A DNA stretch of 64,000 bases from Clostridium pasteurianum BC1 (lineage in GTDB: Bacteria; Bacillota; Clostridia; Clostridiales; Clostridiaceae), in NCBI RefSeq assembly GCF_000389635.1, contig NC_021182.1:4009925-4073924 (forward strand), read 5' to 3'. Shown here piece by piece: positions 8,709-18,433 of the stretch (position 1 is the first letter of the stretch; each line of letters starts with the position of its first letter). A program made the translations under genes and the position numbers. The notes beneath the pieces are model-generated. The model ran no database searches. It was not told where the DNA came from and saw only the letters and a list, made by a program, of their open reading frames with translations.

Positions 8709-10100
8709 TTATTTAGCTAACTCATAAATAGTATGTGCATATATTTTGGCATTGATTATTAAATCTTCAATTTCAATATACTCATTTGCTTGATGATCTA
8801 AATCGGGCTTACCTGGAAATATAGGTCCAAAGGCTACTATATTAGGCATTTCCTTGGCATAAGTCCCTCCTCCAATAGATAATAGCTTAGGTTCATCACC
8901 AGTCTGCTCTTTGTAAACCTTTTGTAGAGTTTTAATTAGTGGATGATTTTCCGGGAAATATAGAGGCTCTTGATGCTGCATATTTTCAACTCTTATTCCT
9001 GTATCCTTTATTCTATCCTCTAATGGATCCATTAAATCTTCATAAGTTTTAGTAACAGGATATCTCACATTTAGTGTCAATCTAGCCTTATCTTCATTTA
9101 TGTCAGCCACACCCAAATTAAAGGAAAGTTTACCTGACACATCGTCTGAAAGCCCTACACCAAAAGATTCACCATTGACCTCAAAGCCCACATATCTATT
9201 AAAGAAATTTATAAATTTTCCTATGTCTGAACTTCCAAGATCAAGCTCACCTAGAAATGCAAAAAGCTGCATAATAGCATTTTTACCAAGCTGCGGTAAA
9301 CTTCCATGAGCAGAAACTCCATAGGATTTTACTATCACCATATCCTCTTTTTCCTCTATCTTCAAATCATATCCAGTCCTTTCTGAAAACTGCTCACAGC
9401 TTTCAATTAGAACACTCCTTAAATCAGCCTTGATTCCTGCTTCACAATAATCAGGAACCATATTTGCCTTTTGCCCACCTTTAATATACTTTATAATGAA
9501 ATCTCCTTGTGGCTTTGTATTTAAATCCTTAACAAAGTCAAATATAGTTATTCCCTTTTCCCCATTTATAATTGGATATTCTGCATCTGGTGTAAAACCA
9601 GCTATTGGAGGCTTTTCTCTATCCAAATAATATTTAAGTTCCTTACTCCCTGATTCTTCATTAGTTCCGAAAATAATTCTTACTTTTTTGGAAAGAGGTA
9701 ATTTGGCATCTACTATGGCCTTAAGTGCAAACAATGCAGAAATAATAGGACCCTTATCATCAGTAGTTCCTCTTCCATAAATTTTCCCTTCGTGTATTTC
9801 TGCTGAATAAGGAGGGTATTTCCATCCATCGCCTTCTGGCACTACATCAAGATGACCAAGTGCTGCAACATATTCATCACTCTCTCCATATTCCGCATAT
9901 CCTACATAATTGTCTAAATTAACTATTTTAAAGCCCAAATTTCTTGCAATTTCAAGAGCAGTTTCCAGTGCATTTGCCGGACCTTCTCCAAAAGGCATTC
10001 CTGATTGAGGTTTTTCTTCTACACTCTTTACTCGTACAACTTCTTGAACTGCTTTAATAAGCTGATCTTTAAGGTTATCTATACTATCATTTATATTCAT
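8709..10100 (-). CDS. pepV: M20-family dipeptidase PepV
   Basis: Cytoplasmic zinc dipeptidase of 463 residues, the normal length. Metal-site motifs are GHLDVVPEGDGW (first His, Asp), GRGTTDDKGP (bridging Asp), GTNEESGSKE (Glu pair), FTPDAEYP, and a C-terminal DLDHQANEYI with the last His. The long insertion between the catalytic and lid domains is typical of PepV. The start at 10100 is set by AGGAGG 7-8 bases upstream; an in-frame codon at 10124 lies before it. It is a single gene divergent from the LysM-CAP gene. Confidence 0.93.
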   Translation of the reverse strand: MNINDSIDNLKDQLIKAVQEVVRVKSVEEKPQSGMPFGEGPANALETALEIARNLGFKIVNLDNYVGYAEYGESDEYVAALGHLDVVPEGDGWKYPPYSAEIHEGKIYGRGTTDDKGPIISALFALKAIVDAKLPLSKKVRIIFGTNEESGSKELKYYLDREKPPIAGFTPDAEYPIINGEKGITIFDFVKDLNTKPQGDFIIKYIKGGQKANMVPDYCEAGIKADLRSVLIESCEQFSERTGYDLKIEEKEDMVIVKSYGVSAHGSLPQLGKNAIMQLFAFLGELDLGSSDIGKFINFFNRYVGFEVNGESFGVGLSDDVSGKLSFNLGVADINEDKARLTLNVRYPVTKTYEDLMDPLEDRIKDTGIRVENMQHQEPLYFPENHPLIKTLQKVYKEQTGDEPKLLSIGGGTYAKEMPNIVAFGPIFPGKPDLDHQANEYIEIEDLIINAKIYAHTIYELAK

Positions 10101-10275
10101 AAAATTCCTCCTAACATTTAACAAACTTTCATATGAGCTTTATCTTATTATTTATACTTATGTTCCTAACCTCATTATATTATAAACTTTATATGTAAAT
10201 TTTATCAACTATAGAATAAATAACATCACATAAATAATTGAATTTATTAAAGAATATCTAGTGAGGTGATAATTA

Positions 10276-10890
10276 ATGAAAAAAAAGATTTTAACACTTT
10301 CACTATTTTTTTCTCTTATGTTCTCCACAACTGCCTTTGCTCAGGATTTAGTATATATAGTTAAACCCGGAGATACACTTTGGAAAATAGCTGTAGCTAA
10401 TCAAACAGGTCTCAGTGAACTAATAGCTAAAAATCCACAGATAGCCAATCCAAATTTAATTTACCCTGGTAATAAAGTAAATATACCAAATATAAATGAT
10501 ACAAAGGCAGCAGAAGCAGAAGTTATAAGGCTTGTAAATATTCAAAGAAGTAAAAATGGCCTCCAACCTTTAACTACTAATTGGCAGGTTGGAAGAGTAG
10601 CCAGATATAAATCACAAGATATGATTAATAAACATTATTTTTCTCATACTTCCCCTACTTATGGCTCTCCTTTTAATATGATGGAAACTTTTGGAATAAA
10701 ATTTTCAGCTGCTGGAGAAAACATAGCCATGGGACAGAGAACTCCTGCGGAAGTTGTAAATGCCTGGATGAATTCACCAGGGCATAGAGCAAATATATTA
10801 AATCCTTCTTATACTCAAATAGGTGTTGGCCTTGCAAAGGACAGCAATGGAACCTGCTATTGGACTCAAATGTTTATAAAACCTATGTAA
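10276..10890 (+). CDS. secreted LysM and CAP-domain protein (YkwD-like)
   Basis: A 204-residue protein with a signal peptide (KKK, hydrophobic core, cleavage after TAFA at about residue 22). One LysM peptidoglycan-binding domain follows (about 26-71, VKPGDTLWKIA to GNKVNIP). The CAP/SCP domain then runs to the end, with HYFSHTSPTYG, AGENIAMG and MNSPGHRANILNP motifs. Such proteins in spore formers are cell-wall or spore-coat associated; the biochemical activity is unknown. GAGGTGAT lies upstream of the ATG. A strong terminator follows 35 bp after the stop. Confidence 0.9.
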   Translation: MKKKILTLSLFFSLMFSTTAFAQDLVYIVKPGDTLWKIAVANQTGLSELIAKNPQIANPNLIYPGNKVNIPNINDTKAAEAEVIRLVNIQRSKNGLQPLTTNWQVGRVARYKSQDMINKHYFSHTSPTYGSPFNMMETFGIKFSAAGENIAMGQRTPAEVVNAWMNSPGHRANILNPSYTQIGVGLAKDSNGTCYWTQMFIKPM

Positions 10891-10924
10891 GTGGATAATT
10901 TAAAATATTTTTGTTTGAATTTAA

Positions 10925-10990
10925 TTTTAAAATAATAATACTCTTAGAATAAGATGTCTATTTTCTTACTCTAAGAGTATTATTTTAAAA
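10925..10990. terminator. terminator after LysM-CAP gene
   Basis: About 21-bp inverted repeat (AATACTCTTAGA and complement, 10925-10948 and 10970-10990) rich in A/T at both outer ends, so it could work in either direction. Confidence 0.85.
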
Positions 10991-11036
10991 CAATTGTATT
11001 ATACTCATATACATTGAAAAATAAAATTTTAATTTG

Positions 11037-11336
11037 ACCTCTAGTCTCTCTAGTCAGCCAACTTAACATTTTTTTATAGCTGAATGGCTTTTACCTCTAG
11101 TTTTTCTAGTCGGTAGCTTGAACTCCACTATATTAATTAACTACCATTATACTTTTTACCATTTCAGTTAAAAGTTCAATAAAACTATTATTTCTATTAA
11201 TCACTAATAGCTACAGAATTGTTATTATAAAATTCTATACAATAACATAAAGTTAAGTTTAATTACTATAAAGATTACACATAAAAACATCTCTACAATA
11301 AATTTAACTTAACCTCTAATCTCTATAGTCAGCTAA
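11037..11336. repeat. three copies of an ACCTCTAGT-type repeat in the gap before pheA
   Basis: Within the 508-bp gap 10891-11398 a 25-bp unit of the form ACCTCTAGTYTYTCTAGTCRG occurs at 11037-11061, 11093-11117 and 11312-11336, all in the same orientation. Each unit is itself a near tandem duplication of CTCTAGTC. No gene was seen between them. The function is unknown; remnants of a mobile element or protein-binding sites are both possible. Confidence 0.6.
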
Positions 11337-11398
11337 TTAAATATTATTTTTTAAGTCAATTATATAATTTATTCGTTTCTTTGTCAATAGAAATTTTA

Positions 11399-12256
11399 TT
11401 AATTATCTTTGCTATTTTTTATTGCATTTTCATAAGTACCAAATATCTTCACTTTATTATTTACAGAAATATTCTTAATAGCTTCATTTAAATCTTTATC
11501 TTCTAAATAATTACCATCTACATCAATAAAAAAATAATATTTTCCCAGTGCCTGTTTATTAGGGTGTGATAATATAGACATCAAATTAATGCCCCTAGAA
11601 GAAAATTCATTTAATATATTAGCCAGTGAGCCTGGTTTGTCTTCAGTTTGGGTAATAATTAAAGAAGTTTTATAGTTTTTTCCTTCAGATTGAGAATAAT
11701 TTTGAGTTTTTTCAGAAACAACTATGAATCTTGTCTCATTTTCCTTAGAATCAGTTACATTTTCAATTTCATAGGGCAATTTAAAGCCACTTCTTAGCAT
11801 GTGCTGAGGTACTATAGCTGCCTCATGAATATTGCCATACTTTGCATTAACAAAAGATTCTCCATTACTTTCAGTGGTTATAATTTTTACATTGCTATCA
11901 AACTGTTCTAAAAAATCACAGCATTGACCTTGGGTTTTAAATTGAACATATATCTTTTCTACATCAGAAATATTTTTTGAATTTGCTACAAAAGAAAATT
12001 GAATTGGAATAATAATTTCATCTATTATTTTTAACTCTGTTTTTGCTAAGAGTTCAAGCGCTGGCTGAACATAACCATCCAGCGCATTTTCAATGGGTAT
12101 CACCCCTAAATTACATTCTTCTCCAATGGCCTTAAAAGCTTTTGTTATACTTGAATAAAAAATTATATTTCCATTAAAATCTTTTTCATTATTGTATTTT
12201 TTAGCTGCAATTTCACAAAAAGTTCCTGCTGGTCCAAGAGTGGCTATTTTTCTCAT
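11399..12256 (-). CDS. pheA: prephenate dehydratase
   Basis: Converts prephenate to phenylpyruvate in phenylalanine synthesis. The 285-residue monofunctional form has an N-terminal catalytic domain with TLGPAGTFCEIAA, GVIPIENALDGYVQP and the TESNGESF/ETRFIVVSE segments (Thr-Arg-Phe catalytic motif). A C-terminal ACT domain (from about residue 190, TQTEDKPGSLANIL and SHPNKQALGKYYFFID) is the phenylalanine-sensing allosteric module. AGGAG sits upstream of the ATG. It is a single gene divergent from the leuA leader, with no visible terminator. Confidence 0.95.
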   Translation of the reverse strand: MRKIATLGPAGTFCEIAAKKYNNEKDFNGNIIFYSSITKAFKAIGEECNLGVIPIENALDGYVQPALELLAKTELKIIDEIIIPIQFSFVANSKNISDVEKIYVQFKTQGQCCDFLEQFDSNVKIITTESNGESFVNAKYGNIHEAAIVPQHMLRSGFKLPYEIENVTDSKENETRFIVVSEKTQNYSQSEGKNYKTSLIITQTEDKPGSLANILNEFSSRGINLMSILSHPNKQALGKYYFFIDVDGNYLEDKDLNEAIKNISVNNKVKIFGTYENAIKNSKDN

Positions 12257-12534
12257 AAGTTATCTCCTAACTCAATAATTTTTCTATGCATCATACACTT
12301 GTTATTTTATCATAAAAAGCATGTCACTGATTATTTTTTAATATTTTATTTTTAATAATATACTTACAGTTTATAAGATGTTCACAAATAAGAGATTTGT
12401 CAAAAAATAATCAATTATTAAGAAAAGAAAGAATAAATAATTATTAAAATTATTAAGTTTATCCCTAAATTTATTATTAATTTATCAATATTTTATTAAA
12501 TAATTATGGATAGTATAAATTTAATGCGTTTATA

Positions 12535-12563
12535 TTTACACCCTCTAATGGGTGCTGTATAAT
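12535..12563 (+). promoter_or_regulatory. sigma-A promoter of the leuA T-box transcript
   Basis: -35 TTTACA (12535-12540), 17-bp spacer, -10 TATAAT (12558-12563). The spacer contains the inverted repeat CACCC-N6-GGGTG, which could be an extra operator. Confidence 0.75.
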
Positions 12564-12574
12564 CAAAGACAATA

Positions 12575-12825
12575 CAAAGCAATGAACAGAAATAGTAGGG
12601 ATATGTGAAATTTTCAGAGAACCGATGATGCTGTGATTTCGGTAATTTCAAAATCTTGAACTCGTCTGCAAGCTGTCTCCTGAAATTAGTAGGGTAGAAC
12701 GTGTTCCTTCGTTATAAGGATAAATGGTAATTGCCGTTGATAAAGTGGGTTTTATAATGGAACTAATTAGAGTGGTACCGCGGGTTAGCCTCGTCTCTTT
12801 TATTGAGACGGGCTTTATTTATTTT
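12575..12825 (+). promoter_or_regulatory. T-box leader (leucine type) with terminator, upstream of leuA
   Basis: The T-box core AGAGTGGTACCGCGG at 12769-12783 is followed by a terminator hairpin (CGTCTC/GAGACG, about 12791-12811) and a T-rich tract. Stem I carries AGTAGGG and the CCGATGATG loop sequence. A CTC codon in GAACTCG (12660-12663) is the likely specifier for leucine. The TGGT bulge would pair with an ACCA tRNA end, which fits tRNA-Leu with discriminator A. Uncharged tRNA-Leu is expected to promote antitermination into leuA. Element and class are clear; the specifier assignment is by eye. Confidence 0.92.
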
Positions 12826-12907
12826 ACATGGAATTTTAGTTTAGTCATAGAATAAGAAATAACAAATCAAATTTGCTAGCACATTGATTAATTATTTCTT
12901 TACACTA

Positions 12908-12974
12908 AGTATATTTAAATAAATAAATAGTCAGTATGCTAGTATATTCGACTTACTATTTATTTTCATATGCC
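12908..12974. repeat. MITE-like element, short deletion derivative
   Basis: 67-bp version of the full-length elements at 15299-15455 and 47560-47718. It keeps both ends (AAATAAATAAATAGTCAGTATGCTAG and a right end finishing TTTTCATATGCC, here quoted in parts) but lacks the interior. Flanking TAA lies on the right, and a TA/TAA on the left. It sits between the T-box terminator and the leuA ribosome site. Confidence 0.7.
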
Positions 12975-12999
12975 TAATTTAAACAAAGGGGTTGATTTT

Positions 13000-14664
13000 G
13001 TGTCTTATTCAAAATATAAAAAATATCCTTCAGTTGATTTGAAAAATCGTCAATGGCCAGATAATCAAATTGAAAAAGCACCTAGATGGTGTAGTGTAGA
13101 TTTACGTGACGGAAATCAGGCACTGCCAGTACCTATGAATGTTGAAGAAAAACTTAGAATGTATAAGTTACTTATAGATTTAGGCTTTAAAGAAATAGAA
13201 GTTGGCTTTCCAGCTGCCTCTAACACAGAATATACCTTCCTCCGTAAATTAATAGAGGATAATCTCATACCAGAGGATGTAACTGTTCAAGTACTTACCC
13301 AATCAAGAGAACATCTGATTAAGAAGACTTTTGAAGCTTTAAAGGGCGCAAAAAATGCCATAGTGCATCTCTATAATTCTACTTCTGTACTACAGAGAAA
13401 AGTAGTTTTTAATAAGAGTAAAGCGGAAATAATTGATATAGCGGTAAATGGTGCCAAACTTTTAAATGAATATAAAGAAAAATACCCTGAAACCAATTTT
13501 TCCTTTGAATATTCCCCTGAAAGCTTCACCGGAACTGAGCTAGACTATGCACTTGAAATATGTGAAGCAGTAGTAGATGTTTGGAAGCCAACAGCAGAAA
13601 ATAAGGTAATTATAAATTTACCCTCTACAGTAGAAATGGCTACTCCTAATGTATATGCAGATCAGATAGAATGGATTTGTAAACACATTAAAAACAGAGA
13701 AAATATTATAATCAGTCTTCATACTCACAATGACAGAGGTACCTGTACAGCCTCCAGTGAGTTAGGTCTTCTTGCTGGAGCAGATAGAATTGAAGGAACA
13801 TTATTTGGAAATGGGGAGAGAACCGGTAATCTGGATATAGTTACTATGGCCATGAATATGTATTCTCAGGGCATAGATCCCAAATTGGATTTCTCAAATA
13901 TATATAATACTGTGAAGATATATGAAGAATGTACTAACATGAATGTTCATGAACGTCATCCTTATGCGGGCAAATTAGTTTATACAGCATTCTCAGGTTC
14001 CCATCAGGATGCTATAAGAAAAGGTCTTAAAGCTTTGGAAGAAGAAAATAATTCCTATTGGGAAGTTCCTTATCTTGCCATAGATCCTCATGATTTAGGC
14101 AGAGAATATGAAGAAATTATTCGTATAAACAGTCAATCCGGCAAAGGCGGTACTGCTTATATTATGGAAAGTGATTTTGGTTTTATATTGCCTAAAGAAA
14201 TGCACAAAGAATTTGGATCTATTGTTAAAGAAAAATCTGATACTTCTGGTACAGAACTCAGTGCAGATCAAATATTTGAATTATTTAAAGATGAATATTT
14301 AGATAAAAAAACACCTTACACTTTAAAAAGTTATGAAACTGAATCAGTGCAAAATGTAGAGGATGATAAAAATGTGCTTAATATTCACGCTACCATAAAT
14401 GTAGATGGTGTTGATAAAAATATTAAAGGAACAGGTAATGGTCCTGTAAATGCTTTTTTCAATGCACTACATGCTTCCAATATAAATGGATGTAAATTTA
14501 TTTCCTATGATCAACATGCACTGGATAAGGGTTCCCGCTCTAAAGCAGTATCCTATATTCAAATAGAAAATAATAACAAGAGATATTTTGGAGTTGGCGT
14601 ATCTGAAAATACAAATACCTCTTCTTTAAAAGCTTTAATTAGTGCTATTAATAGATGTAGATAG
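13000..14664 (+). CDS. leuA: 2-isopropylmalate synthase (LeuA2 type)
   Basis: First committed step of leucine synthesis: acetyl-CoA plus 2-oxoisovalerate gives 2-isopropylmalate. The 554-residue product belongs to the longer branch: catalytic TIM barrel with RWCSVDLRDGNQALP (metal-binding Asp, CoA site), SLHTHNDRGT (HxH metal site) and GNGERTGN, followed by a C-terminal LeuA dimer/regulatory domain (about residue 430 on). I choose GTG at 13000, which has AAAGGGG 8 bases upstream. The in-frame ATG at 12970 lies inside the repeat element and has no ribosome site. No leuBCD genes follow, so it is a stand-alone T-box-controlled unit. Confidence 0.95.
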   Translation: MSYSKYKKYPSVDLKNRQWPDNQIEKAPRWCSVDLRDGNQALPVPMNVEEKLRMYKLLIDLGFKEIEVGFPAASNTEYTFLRKLIEDNLIPEDVTVQVLTQSREHLIKKTFEALKGAKNAIVHLYNSTSVLQRKVVFNKSKAEIIDIAVNGAKLLNEYKEKYPETNFSFEYSPESFTGTELDYALEICEAVVDVWKPTAENKVIINLPSTVEMATPNVYADQIEWICKHIKNRENIIISLHTHNDRGTCTASSELGLLAGADRIEGTLFGNGERTGNLDIVTMAMNMYSQGIDPKLDFSNIYNTVKIYEECTNMNVHERHPYAGKLVYTAFSGSHQDAIRKGLKALEEENNSYWEVPYLAIDPHDLGREYEEIIRINSQSGKGGTAYIMESDFGFILPKEMHKEFGSIVKEKSDTSGTELSADQIFELFKDEYLDKKTPYTLKSYETESVQNVEDDKNVLNIHATINVDGVDKNIKGTGNGPVNAFFNALHASNINGCKFISYDQHALDKGSRSKAVSYIQIENNNKRYFGVGVSENTNTSSLKALISAINRCR

Positions 14665-14797
14665 TTTAGTTTCATCATAAACGAATATAGTATCAATAAT
14701 TTATCTTCAATCATAAATTAAGTCTTTGAATAAATTTATTAATAAAAAGTTTTCTTATAGTATGCACTGGAGTACTGGAGTACGCATGGAATTTAAA

Positions 14798-14844
14798 ATT
14801 AAAAACCATCTATAGCTGAACGCTATAGATGGCTTTTAATTTTT
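14798..14844. terminator. bidirectional terminator between leuA and copZ
   Basis: 16-bp stem (AAAAACCATCTATAGC and complement, 5-base loop) with A-rich and T-rich flanks, between two convergent genes. Confidence 0.9.
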
Positions 14845-15052
14845 ATACAGCTTGTATACTTACTACATCATATCCGGCATCTTCAATGGCAGCTTTTATC
14901 TTTTCATCAGCTATACTTCCTACTTCTGCTTCAGCAAATTTATTTTCTAAGCTTACATTTATAGCATCAGCTCCAATTTCCTTTAAAGCCTCCTCTACAT
15001 GTTTTACACAATGTCCGCAGCTCATTCCTTCAATTGATATTTTCTTTTTCAT
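14843..15052 (-). CDS. copZ: copper chaperone, heavy-metal-associated domain
   Basis: 69-residue single HMA domain with the GMSCGHC metal-binding motif at about residues 9-15 and the ferredoxin-like beta-alpha-beta pattern. CopZ proteins carry Cu(I) to the CopA exporter. It lies downstream of csoR-copA in the same direction but about 400 bp away, with a repeat element between. It may therefore have its own promoter or have been separated by the insertion. GGGAGAG precedes the ATG. Confidence 0.9.
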   Translation of the reverse strand: MKKKISIEGMSCGHCVKHVEEALKEIGADAINVSLENKFAEAEVGSIADEKIKAAIEDAGYDVVSIQAV

Positions 15053-15079
15053 TTAAATCTCTCCCTTTTATTTTATATT

Positions 15080-15298
15080 TTATCCCATGGCTAGCCGCTG
15101 TAGCCTTCCACTTTAAGTGTCAGTGACAGCATCACACCTTTAGATAAGTATTTATGAATTTCAGTGGGAGAAACCGTCCCACTGGAATTAAAAACGCCCT
15201 TTGAATAGCATCTGAATAGTACATTCTAAAATTCACTGAGAAAACTATCTAACCAAAACCAAGAATACTATTCACCATAGCTAAGTTTATTTATATTA
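15080..15298. other. non-coding stretch between copZ and a MITE-like element
   Basis: No supported gene. There are two GC-richer hairpins: one around CCACTTTAAGTG (about 15108-15119) and CAGTGGGA-N7-TCCCACTG (about 15163-15185). The sequence resembles neither repeat family clearly. It may be a decayed mobile-element end. Confidence 0.4.
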
Positions 15299-15455
15299 GG
15301 CATATGAAAATAAATAGTAAGTCAAAGATGCGACGAATATTTTGAATGATACAAGGAAACAGGTTCCGAAGATAGTGAGCTATCTGAGGGTTCTGTTGAC
15401 GCAGTAGAATTCAAAATAGTCTAGCATACTGACTAGTTATTTATTTGAATGTGCC
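15299..15455. repeat. MITE-like element, full-length copy 1 (157 bp)
   Basis: Non-coding element with terminal inverted repeats (GGCATATGAAAATAAATAG at one end, GGCACATTCAAATAAATAA read from the other) and a largely palindromic interior. It is flanked by TTA at 15296-15298 and TTA at 15456-15458, a 3-bp target duplication. The right TTA is the copA stop codon (TAA on the reverse strand). It is about 90 percent identical by eye to the copy at 47560-47718, in inverted orientation. Confidence 0.85.
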
Positions 15456-17912
15456 TTAAGTTAAAGGGCTAAATCTCTTTAATCTAAGCGCATTTGTCAA
15501 TACGGATACTGAACTGAAGCTCATTGCCAATGCAGCTATTATTGGATTTAAAAGCGGACCTCCAAAGAGATATAATATTCCCATAGCTACCGGTATTCCC
15601 AAGATATTATAGCCAAAAGCCCAAAATAAATTTTCCTTTATATTTTTTATAGTCTTCTTACTAAGTTCAATTGCTGTAGGAACATCCATTAAATCACTTC
15701 TCATAAGCACAATATCTGCTGATTCCATGGCTACATCAGTTCCTGAGCCAATGGCTATTCCTATATCCGCCTGGGCTAGTGCCGGAGCATCATTTATTCC
15801 ATCTCCAACCATAGCTACCTTTTTACCTTCTGCTTGAAGTTTTTTCACTTCATTTGCCTTATCCTGTGGTAGAACTTCTGATAATACTCTATCTATACCT
15901 ACCTGCTTTGCTATAGCTACTGCTGTCTTTTTGTTGTCACCAGTAATCATAGCCACTTCAACCCCCATCTTATGGAGCTTTTCAATAGCTTTCTTACTGT
16001 TTTCCTTAACAATATCTGCCACTGCTATAATACCCATAAGCTTCTCTTTTGAAGCTATATACATTGGAGTTTTACCTTCTCTAGCCAATCTATCGGATTC
16101 TTCTTCAAATCCAGCTAAAGATATGCCGCTGATATCCATTAATTTCTTATTTCCAAGTAATATTATCTTGGAATCTACGTTAACTTCAATGCCATGTCCC
16201 GGTATTGCTTTAAAATCACTGACATCTATTAATTCCACAGCATCTTCCTCTGCTCTTTTTACAATAGCTTCTCCTAAAGGATGTTCAGACCTTTTTTCTG
16301 CCGATGCTGCAATTTTAATTATATCTTTCTCATTTATTCCTTCAGTAACTATTATGTCTGTAACTTTAGGCTTTCCTTCTGTAATAGTTCCCGTCTTGTC
16401 AAAAACTATAGTCTGTATCTTGTGGGATGTTTCCAGTGCCACTCCACTTTTAATTAAGACTCCATATTCTGCTCCTTTTCCTGTACCTACCATTATTGCT
16501 GTAGGCGTAGCTAGACCAAGAGCACAAGGACAAGCTATTACAAGCACTGATATAAATATGGTTAAAGAAAACACACCACTCTTACCAGATATAAGCCATG
16601 CCAGAGAAGCTATAATTGCAAGAGTCATAACCACAGGAACAAAATATCCAGATATTATATCTGCCAGCTTAGCTATAGGTGCTTTTGAACCCTGTGCATC
16701 TTCTACCAATTTAATAATTTGTGAAAGTGCAGTGTCCTTACCTACCTTAGTAACTCTGTATTTTATAGATCCATTTTTATTTATACTGGCACCAATGATT
16801 TTATCACCAATATTTTTTTCTACTGGTATACTCTCCCCTGTGAGCATAGACTCATCTACAGAAGTATTACCTTCTATCACTTCTCCATCTACAGGCATCT
16901 TTTCACCAGGTTTAACTATTACAATATCATTAATCTCTACTTCATCTATAGGAATTTCTATTTCTTTTGCATCTCTAATTATAGTAGCAGTTTTAGGTGC
17001 AAGTCCCATAAGCTTTTTTATGGCTTCGGAAGTCTTTCCTTTAGATACAGCTTCCATGTATTTTCCCAGTGTGATAAGTGTTAGAATAACTCCGGCAGAT
17101 TCAAAATATAATTGAATTTCACCAGTTCCTAAAAATACTTCTTCAATGACACCATAAAGACTATATAAAAAGGCAGCTGAAGTTCCCAGTGCAACCAACG
17201 AATCCATATTAGGACTTAATTTTATAAGTGATCTAAAACCAATAATAAAATATTTTCTTCCTTCAATTATAATTGGCAATACTAAAGCTAATTCTATTAT
17301 CCCATAAATTTTAGGATGCATCATGGGACTTATATTCATTGGAAGCCCTATATTGAGCCATTCCAGTATCATTGGTCCCATAGCTACTATCAAAAGAGGA
17401 ACTGCAAATATAGCTGATATGACAAATCTTTTCCAAATATCCTTTATTTGCTTTTCTTTTTTTTCTCTATCCGTATCAACAGTTGTTTCTTCTTCTAAGG
17501 CCTTATATCCAGCTTTTTCTATTGCCTTTTTAATGTCCCCTACTCTAACTTTTGATGGTTCAAAGGTAATATTCAATTTTTCTGTAGCGATATTTACATT
17601 TGCCTCAAGTACACCATCTAATTTTTTACAAGCTCTCTCAACTGCCTTTACACATGCTGCACAGGTCATTCCCTCTATTTTTAAAATTTTATTTGTAGCT
17701 TCAATTAATGCCTTATATCCAGCCTTCTCAATTGCCGCCTGAATATCTGGTATAGAAACTTTAGCTTCATCAAAGCTTATATTTAATTTTTCCGTAGCAA
17801 GATTAACATTGGCTTCTTCTACACCCTCAAGTTTTTTTGAAACCCTCTCTACAGCCTTTGCACAGGCAGCGCAGGTCATTCCCTCTATTTTTAGAGTCTT
17901 ACTCACTTCCAT
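15456..17912 (-). CDS. copA: copper-exporting P1B-type ATPase
   Basis: Exports Cu(I) across the cytoplasmic membrane. The 818-residue protein has two N-terminal HMA domains, each with GMTCAAC (about residues 10-16 and 84-90), then eight membrane helices. The CPC translocation motif lies in [14 protein letters not shown], the actuator loop has TGES, the phosphorylation site is DKTGT, the SEHPLGEAI nucleotide-site motif is present, and the hinge is [10 protein letters not shown]. The start at 17912 has GGGGG 8 bases upstream. It follows csoR by 14 bp, forming a csoR-copA operon. Its stop codon doubles as the target-site copy of a MITE-like insertion. Confidence 0.96.
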   Translation of the reverse strand: MEVSKTLKIEGMTCAACAKAVERVSKKLEGVEEANVNLATEKLNISFDEAKVSIPDIQAAIEKAGYKALIEATNKILKIEGMTCAACVKAVERACKKLDGVLEANVNIATEKLNITFEPSKVRVGDIKKAIEKAGYKALEEETTVDTDREKKEKQIKDIWKRFVISAIFAVPLLIVAMGPMILEWLNIGLPMNISPMMHPKIYGIIELALVLPIIIEGRKYFIIGFRSLIKLSPNMDSLVALGTSAAFLYSLYGVIEEVFLGTGEIQLYFESAGVILTLITLGKYMEAVSKGKTSEAIKKLMGLAPKTATIIRDAKEIEIPIDEVEINDIVIVKPGEKMPVDGEVIEGNTSVDESMLTGESIPVEKNIGDKIIGASINKNGSIKYRVTKVGKDTALSQIIKLVEDAQGSKAPIAKLADIISGYFVPVVMTLAIIASLAWLISGKSGVFSLTIFISVLVIACPCALGLATPTAIMVGTGKGAEYGVLIKSGVALETSHKIQTIVFDKTGTITEGKPKVTDIIVTEGINEKDIIKIAASAEKRSEHPLGEAIVKRAEEDAVELIDVSDFKAIPGHGIEVNVDSKIILLGNKKLMDISGISLAGFEEESDRLAREGKTPMYIASKEKLMGIIAVADIVKENSKKAIEKLHKMGVEVAMITGDNKKTAVAIAKQVGIDRVLSEVLPQDKANEVKKLQAEGKKVAMVGDGINDAPALAQADIGIAIGSGTDVAMESADIVLMRSDLMDVPTAIELSKKTIKNIKENLFWAFGYNILGIPVAMGILYLFGGPLLNPIIAALAMSFSSVSVLTNALRLKRFSPLT

Positions 17913-17926
17913 TCTCATTACCCCCT

Positions 17927-18193
17927 TTATTTTCCCATAAGTCTGCCAAGCAGGTCTATTATTTCATCAACCTTTTTATCACCATTATCATGCATAAAAG
18001 CATCCTTTACACAATGATTTAAATGTTGTTTTAATATGAGCATATTTGCCTTCTTTAAAAGAGATTGTGCTGCAATGATTTGATTGGATACATCAATACA
18101 ATATCGTCCTTCTTCTATCATTTTTATTATTCCTTCTATTTGCCCTTTTGATGTCTTTAATGCCTTTACTGCATTTAATTTTTCATTATTCAT
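17927..18193 (-). CDS. csoR: CsoR-family copper-sensing repressor
   Basis: 88-residue all-helical repressor of the CsoR/FrmR family. The three Cu(I) ligands are visible: Cys in RYCIDVS (about residue 32) and the His and Cys of KQHLNHC (about 57 and 61). Copper binding releases the repressor from DNA in characterised members. It is the first gene of csoR-copA, with a palindromic G/C-rich operator overlapping its ribosome site, so autorepression is expected. Confidence 0.93.
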   Translation of the reverse strand: MNNEKLNAVKALKTSKGQIEGIIKMIEEGRYCIDVSNQIIAAQSLLKKANMLILKQHLNHCVKDAFMHDNGDKKVDEIIDLLGRLMGK

Positions 18194-18208
18194 AAAATAT
18201 ATCCACCT

Positions 18209-18223
18209 CCCCCCTGAGGGGTG
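18209..18223. promoter_or_regulatory. candidate CsoR operator
   Basis: G/C-rich palindrome CCCCTGAGGGG (18211-18221) in otherwise AT-rich DNA, 18-28 bases upstream of csoR and overlapping its GGGGGGAGG ribosome site. Known CsoR operators are G-tract palindromes of this type. Confidence 0.65.
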
Positions 18224-18245
18224 ATATTATTGTAATGAAACAATT

Positions 18246-18264
18246 GATAATGATACTTATTATC
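18246..18264. promoter_or_regulatory. Fur-box-like 19-mer upstream of csoR-copA
   Basis: GATAATGATACTTATTATC matches the classical Fur consensus at 17 of 19 positions. It lies downstream of a TATAAT -10 candidate (reverse strand, about 18285-18290), so it would act by roadblock or overlap. The metal logic is unexpected for a copper operon. Confidence 0.45.
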
Positions 18265-18433
18265 TATTTACTTATTTAAAGTTATTATAACACAAATTTG
18301 TGTAGATTTTGTGTAGATTATAAATTTTTATAATCTACACAAAAAAATTTGTAATGTAAATATTGATTATCTCACAAAAAGTATATTTAATAAAAGGTAT
18401 ATACTATAATATGGCAAAGGTTTCAAATTGAAG

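Noticed and set aside
15931-17115. 394-codon forward frame opposite copA
   Set aside because: Antisense shadow of the copA reading frame: Ser/Ile/Pro-rich composition, no ribosome site, no recognisable domain.
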